From Clostridia bacterium (GTDB taxonomy: Bacteria > Bacillota > Clostridia > Christensenellales > Pumilibacteraceae), in NCBI GenBank assembly GCA_022793815.1, contig JAAWDP010000013.1, positions 32,556-96,555 of the forward strand: a stretch of DNA of 64,000 nucleotides. The letters are read 5' to 3'. Both the position numbers and the translations under genes were made by a program. The notes beneath the pieces are model-generated. The model was not told the origin of the DNA. It searched no databases and saw nothing but the letters and a program-made list of their open reading frames with translations. Of this stretch, positions 53,257-62,041 are shown piece after piece (position 1 is the stretch's first letter; each line of letters starts with the position of its first letter).

Positions 53257-54102
53257 ATGAAAATTCGACTTTCAAACACAGAGGACGGTAAAAAGCTCAT
53301 TGCTTTTCTTTCCGAACAAATAGACGGACTTACTTTATCGGTTGCGGAAAAGCAGATTAAATTGGGCGAAGTGCGCGTGAACGGCGATAAGATACGTACA
53401 AATGTGTGTTTGAAACGCGGAGACGAGGTTTCGGTTTTTCTTCCGACGAATGCAATCGATGTGCCGGATATAAAAATACTTTATAATGACGATAATATAA
53501 TAGTAGCATATAAGCCGTTAAACGTCGATACGCAGAACAATTTGGTGCGATGTCTTAAAAGGCAGCTTGGCTTTGATGTAGTTCCCGTACATCGTCTCGA
53601 CAGAAACACGGAAGGTATAGTCGTATTGGCAAAGGACGCGGAATCCGAGAGTATTTTAACGGAAGCGATAGCAAACCGCGGGATTGTCAAAATATACCGA
53701 GCGCTGCTTTACGGCAAATTCGAGCGTCATGAGTTTGAGAGCAGGGCATATTCGGTAAAGGATGAAAAAGCGGCATACGTCAAAGTATACGCCGCTCCGA
53801 GAAAAAGTGCCAAAGAAATCGTGACTAAGTATAAAGTCGTGAAAGAATACGACGGTTACAGCGATGTGGAAATAGAGTTGGTTACGGGACGTACACACCA
53901 AATACGTGCTCATTCGGCTTTTCTTTCACATCCCGTACTCGGCGACGGTAAATACGGTGTTTCGAATATAAATAAGCGGTTCGGGTTCAAAACACAGCAG
54001 TTGAAAGCAGTAAAAGTGGTTTTCGGTTCGCTTTCCGGAAAGCTCGAATATTTAAACGGAAAAGAAATAACGATTCCGCCGAATACAAATATATTTGACT
54101 AA
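53257..54102 (+). CDS. RluA/RluD-family pseudouridine synthase
   Basis: Isomerises uridines in RNA; the target (23S rRNA in RluD, other sites in relatives) is not determinable here. The 281-aa protein has an N-terminal S4-like RNA-binding domain (about residues 10-70, LSVAEKQIKLGEVRVNG) and a catalytic domain with Asp115 in HRLDRNTEGIVV. KIYRALLYG and GRTHQIRAHSAFLSHPVLGD are further motifs. Its position after nrdR makes an operon likely. It lacks the common C-terminal tail but is otherwise complete. Confidence 0.9.
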   Translation: MKIRLSNTEDGKKLIAFLSEQIDGLTLSVAEKQIKLGEVRVNGDKIRTNVCLKRGDEVSVFLPTNAIDVPDIKILYNDDNIIVAYKPLNVDTQNNLVRCLKRQLGFDVVPVHRLDRNTEGIVVLAKDAESESILTEAIANRGIVKIYRALLYGKFERHEFESRAYSVKDEKAAYVKVYAAPRKSAKEIVTKYKVVKEYDGYSDVEIELVTGRTHQIRAHSAFLSHPVLGDGKYGVSNINKRFGFKTQQLKAVKVVFGSLSGKLEYLNGKEITIPPNTNIFD

Positions 54103-54123
54103 CTACGAATAATGTTGTATAAT
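54095..54123 (+). promoter_or_regulatory. Sigma-A promoter for the DUF975-like gene
   Basis: TTGACT (54095-54100), 17-bp spacer, TATAAT (54118-54123). It overlaps the last codons of the pseudouridine synthase gene. Confidence 0.7.
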
Positions 54124-54154
54124 TATACGGAAGTAACAGGTTTAAGAGGTTAAC

Positions 54155-55369
54155 GTGACTGTTAAGGAAATTAAATCCGAATCAAAAGAGCGTTTTACCG
54201 TATACAGATATAAGGCGATGCCGGCATACTGTGTACTGCTTTTCGTCATACTTAATATTTTGGTAGTTACGGGTTTGCTTTGTGCTTTGACGGTGTTTTT
54301 GCCTTGGTATGTAACCGGTATACTTTGGTGGTACGGAGTATTGCTTTTACTGCTTGCACTGTTTTTCGCAGGACCTTTTTCTTACAGCATGGCGGATTAT
54401 TATTTGCGTTCGTATAAAGCGAATACAGTTGACGAAACCGTTACGTTCAGCGGTTTCCGCAAGTTTGATTTTGCAAGAACGGCAATAATGTTTCTTGTAA
54501 GATTCGCAATAACATTACTTTTGACCTGTTTGCTGATTGTCCCAGGAATAATATTTGCGATTAAGACGTCCATGTCTTATTATATCATGTGCACCGATTC
54601 CAAAATTGGAACCGTCGCCGCGTTCAAGGCATCTTCCGAAATGATGAAAAAAAAGAGCGGTGCGTATTTTAAACTTATACTTTCTTTTGTCGGTTGGTTC
54701 TTGGTGTGCATAGTTACGCTCGGAACGGGATTTATATACGTAATGCCGTATTTCAATACCTGTAAGGTTATATTTTTCAACCGTATCGTGCAAGGAGGCG
54801 AGCAGGTAAATCATGCGGTCGTTGCGGACGAAACGCCTGTGCAGGCAGTGCAAAGCGACGAAAGCGAATCTTCGAACCCAGTAGAAGCGGAAACCGTTAT
54901 CGCAGTGGAAGCGGTATCGGAAGTCGCCGTAGAAGAACAGCCCGTAATCGTCGCCGAAATCCAAAGCGACGAGAGCACATCCGCAGAGCCCGAGGTTATA
55001 GCGGTATCGGGGTCCGAAGATAAAGCCGAACCGACCGAAGCGGCGTTGGAAATCGTAGTAACGGAACCTGCGGTCGCCGAACCCGTCACTGCTGCGGATG
55101 CGGCAAACCAAGACGAACAGCCTAATATCGACGATAAGGAAGAGGAAGAACGTGCCGCCGCAAAAGAGGCTATCAGAAAGCGTATCGAAGAATTGAAGCG
55201 TGAACGAAATAAAAGCGGTTCGCGGCCGCAACCTGCGGTACATCCTCAAAAACCGCCTGCTTCGCCCGAAAGTGCAGTTACCGCAGGACATGAGAGAAAG
55301 AATGTTTCGAAAGCCGTGGACGACGAATTTGCGCCCGAAAGAATCGAAGTCGAGATTGTAGAGGAGTAG
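54155..55369 (+). CDS. DUF975-like membrane protein with long acidic cytoplasmic tail
   Basis: 404 aa, start GTG at 54155 behind AAGAGG. Residues 1-215 look like DUF975: an amphipathic N-terminus, four to five membrane segments and the phrases SMADYYLR and LILSFVGWFLV with TLGTGFIYVMPYF. From about 225 the protein is a low-complexity Ala/Val/Glu/Pro-rich tail with repeated AVE and PVQAVQ-type steps. It ends in a charged helix (EAIRKRIEELKRERNKSG), a Pro-rich patch and an acidic end. Function unknown. The cyclophilin-like gene starts 4 bp downstream, so the two are translated together. Confidence 0.72.
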   Translation: MTVKEIKSESKERFTVYRYKAMPAYCVLLFVILNILVVTGLLCALTVFLPWYVTGILWWYGVLLLLLALFFAGPFSYSMADYYLRSYKANTVDETVTFSGFRKFDFARTAIMFLVRFAITLLLTCLLIVPGIIFAIKTSMSYYIMCTDSKIGTVAAFKASSEMMKKKSGAYFKLILSFVGWFLVCIVTLGTGFIYVMPYFNTCKVIFFNRIVQGGEQVNHAVVADETPVQAVQSDESESSNPVEAETVIAVEAVSEVAVEEQPVIVAEIQSDESTSAEPEVIAVSGSEDKAEPTEAALEIVVTEPAVAEPVTAADAANQDEQPNIDDKEEEERAAAKEAIRKRIEELKRERNKSGSRPQPAVHPQKPPASPESAVTAGHERKNVSKAVDDEFAPERIEVEIVEE

Positions 55370-55373
55370 ATAA

Positions 55374-56276
55374 TTGAAAAAACAAAAGTATTCGCTTACG
55401 GCAAGTCAGCGTAAGAATATCAGAAATAAAGCAAACGACAAACAGGAAAAAAACAGGCCTGCGGATTTTGAGGGAAACGGCGACGTTTCCGCTGAAACCG
55501 ATGCAGTCGCTGTCGTGCCCAAAAAATTCAATTGGTGGCTTATCCCTTTACTCGGCGCGGGTATTGCGCTTATAGTGATAGCCATAGTTTTGCCGTTCTC
55601 ATGCGGGGAGTATCGATTCATAGATAATCCCGTTGCAAAAATCGAGCTGAGTACGGGCGATGTTTTGGAATTCGAACTGTATGAGGACACATGTCCGATT
55701 GCCGCTACGAATTTCATTTTTCTCGCAAGAAATAAGTTTTTCGATAATACCATAGTGTTTGACAATCAACAGGGTTGGGTTCGTTTCGGCAACTATAAGA
55801 GCATGACGGAATATGTATCGCAGGACAAGGAATACTGTGAGAAGCTGCCGGGATTCAGTGAAGGGCACAAGGACAATAAATTGGGGTATAGGTTACGTTC
55901 GGACAGTTCGGACGACGCCAAGCGCTATATGGAAGAAGGTATGCTGGTGTTCAACTACAACCAGTCGTCAAATGAGTTTTTCATTTCGTCGGATAAAAAC
56001 CTGCAAACACGTTTGGATAATATAAATTACGAGCCCACTGTCGTAGGTCGTTACCTAAACGATAAAACGCTTGCCGCAGTAAAGCGTATAGCGAATATGG
56101 AATCCAATCCGAGTTCGCCGCATTCACGTTGGAGAAATCCCATTCCTGTTGTGGTAATAAAAAAAGTAAGCATTTATAACGTGGATAAAGCCAAGTGGAA
56201 AGATTTCGGATTCGAAAAATATATGGAAACCGCATATAACGGAAGTTCCGCAATATCAGGCTGGCATGCTTCTTGA
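55374..56276 (+). CDS. Membrane-anchored cyclophilin-like protein, catalytic arginine not conserved
   Basis: 300 aa, start TTG at 55374. A polar N-terminal region of about 50 residues precedes one membrane helix (WWLIPLLGAGIALIVIAIVL, about 55-75) and an external cyclophilin-like domain. Recognisable parts are IELSTGDVLEFELYEDTCPI, TNFIFLARNKFFDNT and GMLVFNYNQSSNEFFIS, which align with the cyclophilin strand order. The usual FHR active-site motif after the FFDNT-like segment is replaced (IVFDNQQGW), so isomerase activity is doubtful. It may be a binding or structural domain. It is probably co-transcribed with the DUF975-like gene. Confidence 0.72.
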   Translation: MKKQKYSLTASQRKNIRNKANDKQEKNRPADFEGNGDVSAETDAVAVVPKKFNWWLIPLLGAGIALIVIAIVLPFSCGEYRFIDNPVAKIELSTGDVLEFELYEDTCPIAATNFIFLARNKFFDNTIVFDNQQGWVRFGNYKSMTEYVSQDKEYCEKLPGFSEGHKDNKLGYRLRSDSSDDAKRYMEEGMLVFNYNQSSNEFFISSDKNLQTRLDNINYEPTVVGRYLNDKTLAAVKRIANMESNPSSPHSRWRNPIPVVVIKKVSIYNVDKAKWKDFGFEKYMETAYNGSSAISGWHAS

Positions 56277-56292
56277 TTGAGTATAAAATGAT

Positions 56293-56331
56293 AAAAAATT
56301 ACCGACCATATAAAGGGAGGTAATTTTTTTT
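56293..56331 (+). terminator. Terminator-like hairpin overlapping the next gene's Shine-Dalgarno site
   Basis: AAAAAATTACC (56293-56303) pairs with GGTAATTTTTT (56319-56329), followed by more T. The GGGAGG at 56315-56320, the only ribosome-binding site for the ATG at 56334, is partly in the 3' arm. The same arrangement occurs at 11190-11232. Confidence 0.65.
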
Positions 56332-56333
56332 AT

Positions 56334-57059
56334 ATGACGATAGGACTTATTTTGCTTTCCGTTATATCGGTATTTTTGTTTTTTGCCGGTACGGAAAAGT
56401 TTTTTTCACGAATTGGGCTCAGCAGCCGCGTCGCGTTTTTTATTGTGCTTGCTCTCGTAATCGGCGCAGTTATACCGGAAATCCGTTTCGGCAATATTTT
56501 GAATATTCAGCTTGGCGGTTTTCTGATTCCTCTTGCCGTGATGAGCGTACTGTTTTTCAGGTGTGAGGGAAAAGAAGAGATACTTAAAACATTGCTTTCC
56601 GTTACCGCGGTTGCGGCGGTTTGCGTCGCGGTGAGAATGCTGATTCCGATGAAATCCACGGCGCTTGTCGTAACGGTTTCGGTAGTCACGGGATTTGTCG
56701 GCGCCGCGGTTGCGTGCATTGTGACTCAGTCGAGAATACCCGCGCTGGCGTCTGTTATGGGAGGAGTTGTTTTGGGTGATGTAATAACTTCTTTGGTATT
56801 CAGATTTTTCATCGACGGTTCCACGGTATCGCTCGGAACGGCAGGCGTATTCGATTCTGTGGTCATAGGAACGGTGCTGACGCTTGTCATGATGTGGGTG
56901 TTAACCGTCATGAAAAAACGGTCGCAAATGCAAAAACAACCGCTCATAGGTTTGGATACGGAAGCAGGCGAGGACTATCCTGCGCCGCAAGTACAGCCTC
57001 CCGAGTTTCATTTTACGGAAGAGGACTACGAAGAATATTTCAACGACGATATTGATTGA
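56334..57059 (+). CDS. DUF1614-like polytopic membrane protein
   Basis: 241 aa with about seven membrane segments up to residue 195 and an acidic cytoplasmic end (EEDYEEYFNDDID). The phrases ASVMGGVVLGDVITSL and AGVFDSVVIGTVLT match the conserved GG-x-x-GD pattern of DUF1614 proteins, often found in spore formers; role unknown. The ribosome-binding site is 13 nt from the ATG, longer than usual, and sits in a hairpin. The next gene's promoter overlaps its last codons. Confidence 0.68.
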   Translation: MTIGLILLSVISVFLFFAGTEKFFSRIGLSSRVAFFIVLALVIGAVIPEIRFGNILNIQLGGFLIPLAVMSVLFFRCEGKEEILKTLLSVTAVAAVCVAVRMLIPMKSTALVVTVSVVTGFVGAAVACIVTQSRIPALASVMGGVVLGDVITSLVFRFFIDGSTVSLGTAGVFDSVVIGTVLTLVMMWVLTVMKKRSQMQKQPLIGLDTEAGEDYPAPQVQPPEFHFTEEDYEEYFNDDID

Positions 57060-57085
57060 CTTGCAAGGCATAGCTGTGTTAAAAT
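57056..57085 (+). promoter_or_regulatory. Possible sigma-A promoter giving a leaderless mRNA for the DUF512 gene
   Basis: TTGACT (57056-57061), 18-bp spacer, TAAAAT (57080-57085), extended TG at 57077-57078. The ATG at 57092 is 6 nt after the -10, and no Shine-Dalgarno site is present. Confidence 0.55.
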
Positions 57086-57091
57086 TACAGT

Positions 57092-58363
57092 ATGCATATT
57101 ACCGATGTTGAAAAAGGCTCAATCGGCGAAGAGCTCGGCATTGCTGCGAATGACGAGCTAATCGGATTTAACGGCAATAAAGCGGAAGATATACTCGACT
57201 ACGATTTTTATAACGAAAGCGAGTCTTTTGTCATGTCTGTTTTACATAACGGCGAAGTTATCGACTATGAAATAGAAAAAGACGTCGACGAGGATTTGGG
57301 ACTTGTATTTGACGAGGAGATAAAAACACGGGTTTGCCGTAATAAATGCATATTCTGTTTTGTAGACCAGCTGCCGAAAAAAGAACTCAGAACGACGCTG
57401 AGAGTAAAGGACGACGATTACAGATTCAGTTTTATAAGCGGAAGTTACGTTACTTTGACAAATTTATCGGAAAGCGATTTGCAAAGAATTATCAGACTTA
57501 AACTGTCTCCGCTTTACGTAAGCGTTCATACCTCGGATAATAAGCTTAGAAGATACATGCTCGGAAATTCCGCCGCTCCCGATATATGCGAACAGTTGCG
57601 GCTGTTGCATGACGGCGGAATTAAGCTTCATGCGCAAATCGTATATTGCCCGTGTGTAAACGAAGATGTTGCAAAGACCGCGAAGGACATTGCGCCGTTT
57701 TGCGAAACGCTTGCCGTAGTTCCCGTCGGATTGACCAAAGATTGCAACACTGCACTCAAACCCGTATCGAAAGCAGACGCGGAAAGAATAATCGATGTCG
57801 TCGAACCGTTGCAGGAAGAATTTTTAAAGCAAAAACATACGCGTTTTATATTTATCGCCGACGAATTTTATATAAGGGCGGGGCGCGACGTTCCGGATTT
57901 TTGCAATTACGAAGATTTTTCGCAGTTGGAAAACGGCATAGGGCTTATTGCTTTGTTCAGACACGATTTCGAGGAGGCTCTTGCGATTACCGACGATATG
58001 CAGGTCGGAGAGTGCAGTATTGCAACGGGTGTCGACGCTTATCCGACGATTCGAGAGGCTGCGAAAAAGCTGACGGACAAGTTCGGCGGCGAGATAAAAG
58101 TACATAAAATTCATAATGAATTTTTCGGAGATTCCGTTACGGTGGCGGGACTTGTTACGGGCGGAGATATTTTGAAACAGCTTGCGGGCAAATCACTCGG
58201 CGAAAGACTTATTATTCCCAGATGCATGCTGAAAGAGTTTAAAGACGTGTTTTTGGACAATATGAGTGTAAAAGAGTTGAGCTCGAAACTCGGTGTAAAA
58301 ATAAAAATAATCGATGCAGACGGTTTTTCGTTTGTTAAAGGATGCAGTAAAAATGAATGCTAA
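57092..58363 (+). CDS. DUF512/PDZ radical-SAM-type iron-sulfur protein (COG1625)
   Basis: 423 aa. An N-terminal PDZ-like part (about residues 1-65, GSIGEELGIAANDELIGFNG) is followed by a Cys cluster CRNKCIFCFVDQLP, the C-x3-C-x2-C pattern of radical SAM proteins, then a TIM-barrel-like region (SPLYVSVHTSD) and the DUF512 C-terminal domain (DEFYIRAGRDVPDFCNYEDF; VTVAGLVTGGDI). The reaction is not established. It lies directly before der with an 11-bp overlap, the conserved arrangement in clostridia, hinting at a link with ribosome assembly. Translation start is probably leaderless. Confidence 0.88.
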   Translation: MHITDVEKGSIGEELGIAANDELIGFNGNKAEDILDYDFYNESESFVMSVLHNGEVIDYEIEKDVDEDLGLVFDEEIKTRVCRNKCIFCFVDQLPKKELRTTLRVKDDDYRFSFISGSYVTLTNLSESDLQRIIRLKLSPLYVSVHTSDNKLRRYMLGNSAAPDICEQLRLLHDGGIKLHAQIVYCPCVNEDVAKTAKDIAPFCETLAVVPVGLTKDCNTALKPVSKADAERIIDVVEPLQEEFLKQKHTRFIFIADEFYIRAGRDVPDFCNYEDFSQLENGIGLIALFRHDFEEALAITDDMQVGECSIATGVDAYPTIREAAKKLTDKFGGEIKVHKIHNEFFGDSVTVAGLVTGGDILKQLAGKSLGERLIIPRCMLKEFKDVFLDNMSVKELSSKLGVKIKIIDADGFSFVKGCSKNEC

Positions 58364-59675
58364 ACCGTTGGTGGCGGTCGTCGGACGTCCTAATGTCGGC
58401 AAGTCCACTTTTTTCAACAGAATATGCGGTAAACGTATAGCGATTGTCAAGGACACTCCCGGTGTTACCCGTGACAGAATATACGCCGACGCGGAATGGT
58501 GCGGACACCGTTTTACGCTTGTGGATACGGGCGGTATAGAAACAAAGAGCGACGACACTATGTTTTCGCACATTTTGAAACAGGCAACGGCGGCAATCGA
58601 ACTTGCGGACGTTATCGTGTTTTTTACCGACGGACGCGACGGTCTTGTCGCTTCCGATTACGACGTCGCAAAACTGCTGAGAAGCGCCAATAAACCCGTT
58701 GTATTGGCTGTAAATAAGCTCGATAACTTCGAGGTGGAGAAAACCTACGACTTTTATCAATTGGGGCTTGGAGAGCCTTTTGCGGTTTCCTGCGAGCAGG
58801 CAAAAGGCTTGGGTGAGATTCTGGACGAGATAGTCAAGTATTTCCCCGAACCTTTCGACGAGGATGAAAGCGAAGGATTGAAAATAGCCGTAGTGGGAAA
58901 ACCAAACGTAGGAAAATCGTCGCTTATAAATAAACTGCTCGGTTACGACAGGGTCATAGTAAGCGATGTCGCGGGAACTACCCGTGACGCGATAGACACG
59001 CCGTTCGAGTGCGGCGGGAACCGATATGTTTTGATAGATACGGCGGGACTGCGGCGGCGTCGCGGCATCGACGGCGACAGTGTGGAAAGTTACAGCGTCA
59101 TGCGGACTTTGTCTGCCGTTCGCCGTGCGGACGTAGTGCTTATTGTCGTGGATTCGTCCGAACCGTTATCCGAACAGGATGTCAGAATTGCAGGTTTTGT
59201 ACACGAAGAGGGTAAGCCGAGCGTCATCGTAATGAATAAGTGGGATAAGGTCGAAAAGGATTCGTATACAATGAATAAGTGTACCGAAAAATTGGAATGC
59301 GACCTTGCCTTTATGAGCTATCACAAATCGGTTTTCGTGTCTGCGCTTACCGGTTTGCGCATGGAAAAACTGCTTTCGGCGGCAAGCGAGGCTTATGACA
59401 ATGCTTCGAGAAGAATAACTACGGGTGTGCTTAACGAAGTTATCGGCGAGGCTGTCGCCATGACCGAGCCCCCGTCTTTTTCGGGCAGGCGCTTGAAAAT
59501 ATATTATGCGACCCAGCCCGAAAGCAATCCGCCCAAATTCGTGTTTTTTGTCAATGAAGAAAAACTTGCGCATTTTTCGTACCGAAGATATCTCGAAAAC
59601 TGTTTGAGAAAATCATTCGATTTTACCGGTACGCCGATAAAATTGACGTTTGTCAGTAAGGAGGATAAGAAATAA
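58353..59675 (+). CDS. der: Ribosome assembly GTPase Der (EngA)
   Basis: Tandem-GTPase factor for 50S maturation. The start is the ATG at 58353 (MNAKPLVAVVGRPNVGKST) with AAGGA upstream, inside the end of the DUF512 gene. The 440-aa protein has two G domains: the first P-loop GRPNVGKST near residue 11 with DTGG and NKLD, the second GKPNVGKSS near 186 with DTAG and NKWD. A KH-like C-terminal domain follows (FSGRRLKIYYATQPESNPP). Its stop overlaps the plsY ATG by one base. Confidence 0.96.
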   Translation: MNAKPLVAVVGRPNVGKSTFFNRICGKRIAIVKDTPGVTRDRIYADAEWCGHRFTLVDTGGIETKSDDTMFSHILKQATAAIELADVIVFFTDGRDGLVASDYDVAKLLRSANKPVVLAVNKLDNFEVEKTYDFYQLGLGEPFAVSCEQAKGLGEILDEIVKYFPEPFDEDESEGLKIAVVGKPNVGKSSLINKLLGYDRVIVSDVAGTTRDAIDTPFECGGNRYVLIDTAGLRRRRGIDGDSVESYSVMRTLSAVRRADVVLIVVDSSEPLSEQDVRIAGFVHEEGKPSVIVMNKWDKVEKDSYTMNKCTEKLECDLAFMSYHKSVFVSALTGLRMEKLLSAASEAYDNASRRITTGVLNEVIGEAVAMTEPPSFSGRRLKIYYATQPESNPPKFVFFVNEEKLAHFSYRRYLENCLRKSFDFTGTPIKLTFVSKEDKK

Positions 59676-60349
59676 TGTATGCTTTGAAAATTATCGCGGT
59701 TGCACTCGGAGCCTATTTGTTCGGAAATATCAATACCGCGCTTATAATTTCTAAAATCAAAAAGCAGGATATACGCAAAATGGACAGCGGCAATCCGGGT
59801 TCGATGAATATGTTCAGAAACTACGGTGTCATTTTGGGACTTGTTACTTTGATTTGCGATGCCGTCAAAGGAGCAGTTCCGTGCATATTGGGTTGGTGGA
59901 TACTCGGTGACGAATTTTCATTTTCCGATGACAGATTCGGACTTTATCTCGGCGGCTTGTGTGTTATAATAGGGCATATTTTTCCCGTGTTTCTCAAATT
60001 TAAGGGCGGCAAGGGAATAGCGAGTTCCATAGGGGTGTGTCTTGTCGCCGACCCCATTGTAACGCTTATAATGTTTGCGGTGGGAGTTGCGTTTATTATC
60101 ATAACCAAAATGGGGTCGGTTACTTCGTTTATCATTATATCCGTACCGCTTGCAATAGAGGGTTTTAAAACAAATGCCGTCGGCGGATATATGGGAGTCG
60201 TAAATGCATTGATGATTTTTGCGCTGTTTTCGCTGACGCTGTTTGCGCACCGCAAAAACGTAGTCAAGCTTTTCAGGGGAAAAGAAAGCAAAACGGTGCT
60301 TTTCGGAAAGAACAAATCTGCCAAACGAAACAAAAATGCGGCTGCGTAG
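59675..60349 (+). CDS. plsY: Acyl-phosphate:glycerol-3-phosphate acyltransferase PlsY
   Basis: Membrane enzyme that acylates glycerol-3-phosphate in the first step of phospholipid synthesis. The 224-aa protein has about five to six membrane segments and the family motifs SGNPGSMNMFRNYG (usual SGNxGxxN), GHIFPVFLKFKGGKGIAS and the third, weaker NALMIFALFSL region. The last 25 residues are basic and polar (KNKSAKRNKNAAA). GGAGGATAAG precedes the ATG. der-plsY is a common clostridial pair. Confidence 0.93.
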   Translation: MYALKIIAVALGAYLFGNINTALIISKIKKQDIRKMDSGNPGSMNMFRNYGVILGLVTLICDAVKGAVPCILGWWILGDEFSFSDDRFGLYLGGLCVIIGHIFPVFLKFKGGKGIASSIGVCLVADPIVTLIMFAVGVAFIIITKMGSVTSFIIISVPLAIEGFKTNAVGGYMGVVNALMIFALFSLTLFAHRKNVVKLFRGKESKTVLFGKNKSAKRNKNAAA

Positions 60350-60370
60350 ATTCGGTAATTTGAACGCAGG

Positions 60371-60402
60371 AAAACACTCATTTTTATGAGTGTTTTCTTT
60401 TT
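60371..60402 (+). terminator. Intrinsic terminator after plsY
   Basis: AAAACACTCAT (60371-60381) and ATGAGTGTTTT (60386-60396), 11 bp with a 4-nt loop, then CTTTTTT. Confidence 0.9.
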
Positions 60403-60409
60403 TGCCGCT

Positions 60410-60438
60410 GCATATCGCAAATGTCCGCCGCATATATT
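60410..60438 (+). promoter_or_regulatory. Possible sigma-E promoter for spoIVA
   Basis: GCATATCG (60410-60417), 13-bp spacer, CATATATT (60431-60438). The -10 matches 6 of 8 bases of the sigma-E consensus CATACAMT. spoIVA is a sigma-E gene in Bacillus and Clostridium, which motivates the call. Confidence 0.35.
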
Positions 60439-60466
60439 TAAATATCATATTTATAGGAGTATCGCT

Positions 60467-61948
60467 ATGGAAAAGTTCGATATTTACAGAGATATAAGCG
60501 AAAGAAGCGGCGGTGACATATATATCGGCGTAGTTGGACCCGTGCGTTCGGGCAAATCCACTTTTATAACAAATTTTATGCAGAAACTGGTTTTGCCGAA
60601 TGTAGAGGACAAATATGAAAAAGAACGTATGATGGACGAATTGCCGCAAAGCGCAAACGGTAAATCCATAATGACGACACAACCGAAATTTGTTCCGAAC
60701 GAAGCCGTGAAGCTTAAATTCGGCGATAATGCGGAAGCAAATGTAAGATTGGTGGACTGCGTGGGATATCTTATCGACGGCGCTGTCGGTCATATGGACG
60801 GAGAGAAGCCGCGTATGGTGAAAACGCCTTGGAACGATGAAGAAATACCTTTTCACAATGCTGCCGAAATAGGTACGAGAAAGGTGATAACCGAGCATTC
60901 CACAATCGGAATAGTCATGACGAGTGACGGGTCCATAAGTACGGATTTGCCGCGCAGCGCATACGTGCAGGCTGAGGAAAGAGCGGTAAAGGAACTTAAA
61001 GCTCTCGGCAAACCGTTTATTCTCATTGTCAATTCCACCGTGCCTAACTCGCAGGAAACAGTAAAACTTGCGGATTCGTTGCGTGAAAAATACGATAATG
61101 CGGTTATGGCGGTTGATGCATTGAATATGTCCGAGTCCGATATACTGTCCATTTTCGAAAAAGTACTTATGGAATTTCCGCTTATGGACGTCGATATCAA
61201 ATGTGCAAAGTGGATGCGCGCTCTGCCTTTTACGAACAAGATAGTAACATCGCTTTGTCAAACCGTCATGGAAAGAACTTCTCAAATGCACAAGATGGCG
61301 GATTACGAAAAAATGAACATTGTTTTCGAAGACAACGATTATTTCGAAAGCATCACTACGGAAATTGCAGAGCCGGGTAAAGGAAGAGTTACATTCAGTG
61401 TCAAGCCGAAAGAAAATTTATTCTTCACGGCACTGTCGGAAGAATGCGGAGTGGAAATATCCGATGATTTCGACCTTATGAGTTCGCTTAAAGATTTGGC
61501 GGCGGCGAAAAAGGAATATGATAAAATCAGTGCGGCATTGGAAGAAGTCAAGTTGAACGGTTACGGAGTCGTCACTCCGTCCATGGACGAAATGACATTG
61601 GAAGAGCCGCAGATAGTCAAGCAAGGTTCTCGCTTCGGAGTCAAGCTGAAAGCGTCTGCGCCTTCGCTGCACATAATGCAGGTCGATATTCAAACGGAAG
61701 TAAGCCCGATAGTCGGAACCGAAGCGCAAAGCGAGGAAATGGTAAAGTATTTGCTGAGCGAATTCGAAAACGACCCGAAAGGAATTTGGGAAACCAACAT
61801 GTTCGGAAAGTCATTACACATGCTTGTCAATGAAGGGCTGAACAACAAGTTGACTTCCATGCCTGACGATACGCAGAAAAAGATGAGAAAAACTCTTTCA
61901 CGTATAGTGAACGAAGGCAAGGGCGGAGTAATCTGCATATTATTGTAA
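60467..61948 (+). CDS. spoIVA: Spore coat morphogenetic ATPase SpoIVA
   Basis: Forms the base layer of the spore coat around the forespore by ATP-driven polymerisation. The start is the ATG at 60467 behind TAGGAGT. The 493-aa length is standard. The N-terminal TRAFAC-like ATPase has Walker A GPVRSGKST (residues 24-32), TTQPKFVPNEAVK and VDCVGYL. The C-terminal part (SLHIMQVDIQTEVSPIVGTE and the end RIVNEGKGGVICILL) is characteristic and needed for membrane targeting through SpoVM. It stands alone between two terminators. Confidence 0.97.
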   Translation: MEKFDIYRDISERSGGDIYIGVVGPVRSGKSTFITNFMQKLVLPNVEDKYEKERMMDELPQSANGKSIMTTQPKFVPNEAVKLKFGDNAEANVRLVDCVGYLIDGAVGHMDGEKPRMVKTPWNDEEIPFHNAAEIGTRKVITEHSTIGIVMTSDGSISTDLPRSAYVQAEERAVKELKALGKPFILIVNSTVPNSQETVKLADSLREKYDNAVMAVDALNMSESDILSIFEKVLMEFPLMDVDIKCAKWMRALPFTNKIVTSLCQTVMERTSQMHKMADYEKMNIVFEDNDYFESITTEIAEPGKGRVTFSVKPKENLFFTALSEECGVEISDDFDLMSSLKDLAAAKKEYDKISAALEEVKLNGYGVVTPSMDEMTLEEPQIVKQGSRFGVKLKASAPSLHIMQVDIQTEVSPIVGTEAQSEEMVKYLLSEFENDPKGIWETNMFGKSLHMLVNEGLNNKLTSMPDDTQKKMRKTLSRIVNEGKGGVICILL

Positions 61949-61960
61949 TAGTGTTTCGCA

Positions 61961-61991
61961 AAAAGCGGATTCGGTAAGCGAATCCGCTTTT
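61961..61991 (+). terminator. Intrinsic terminator after spoIVA
   Basis: Perfect 13-bp stem AAAAGCGGATTCG (61961-61973) and CGAATCCGCTTTT (61979-61991) with loop GTAAG; the T run is mostly within the stem. Confidence 0.85.
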
Positions 61992-62005
61992 ACATTGTAA
62001 AATAT

Positions 62006-62034
62006 TTGCTTTTTTGCGCAATATGGCGTATAAT
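62006..62034 (+). promoter_or_regulatory. Sigma-A promoter giving a predicted leaderless mRNA for the XTP pyrophosphatase gene
   Basis: TTGCTT (62006-62011), 17-bp spacer, TATAAT (62029-62034). The ATG at 62042 is 7 nt beyond the -10, with no Shine-Dalgarno site. Confidence 0.7.
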
Positions 62035-62041
62035 ACTACTT

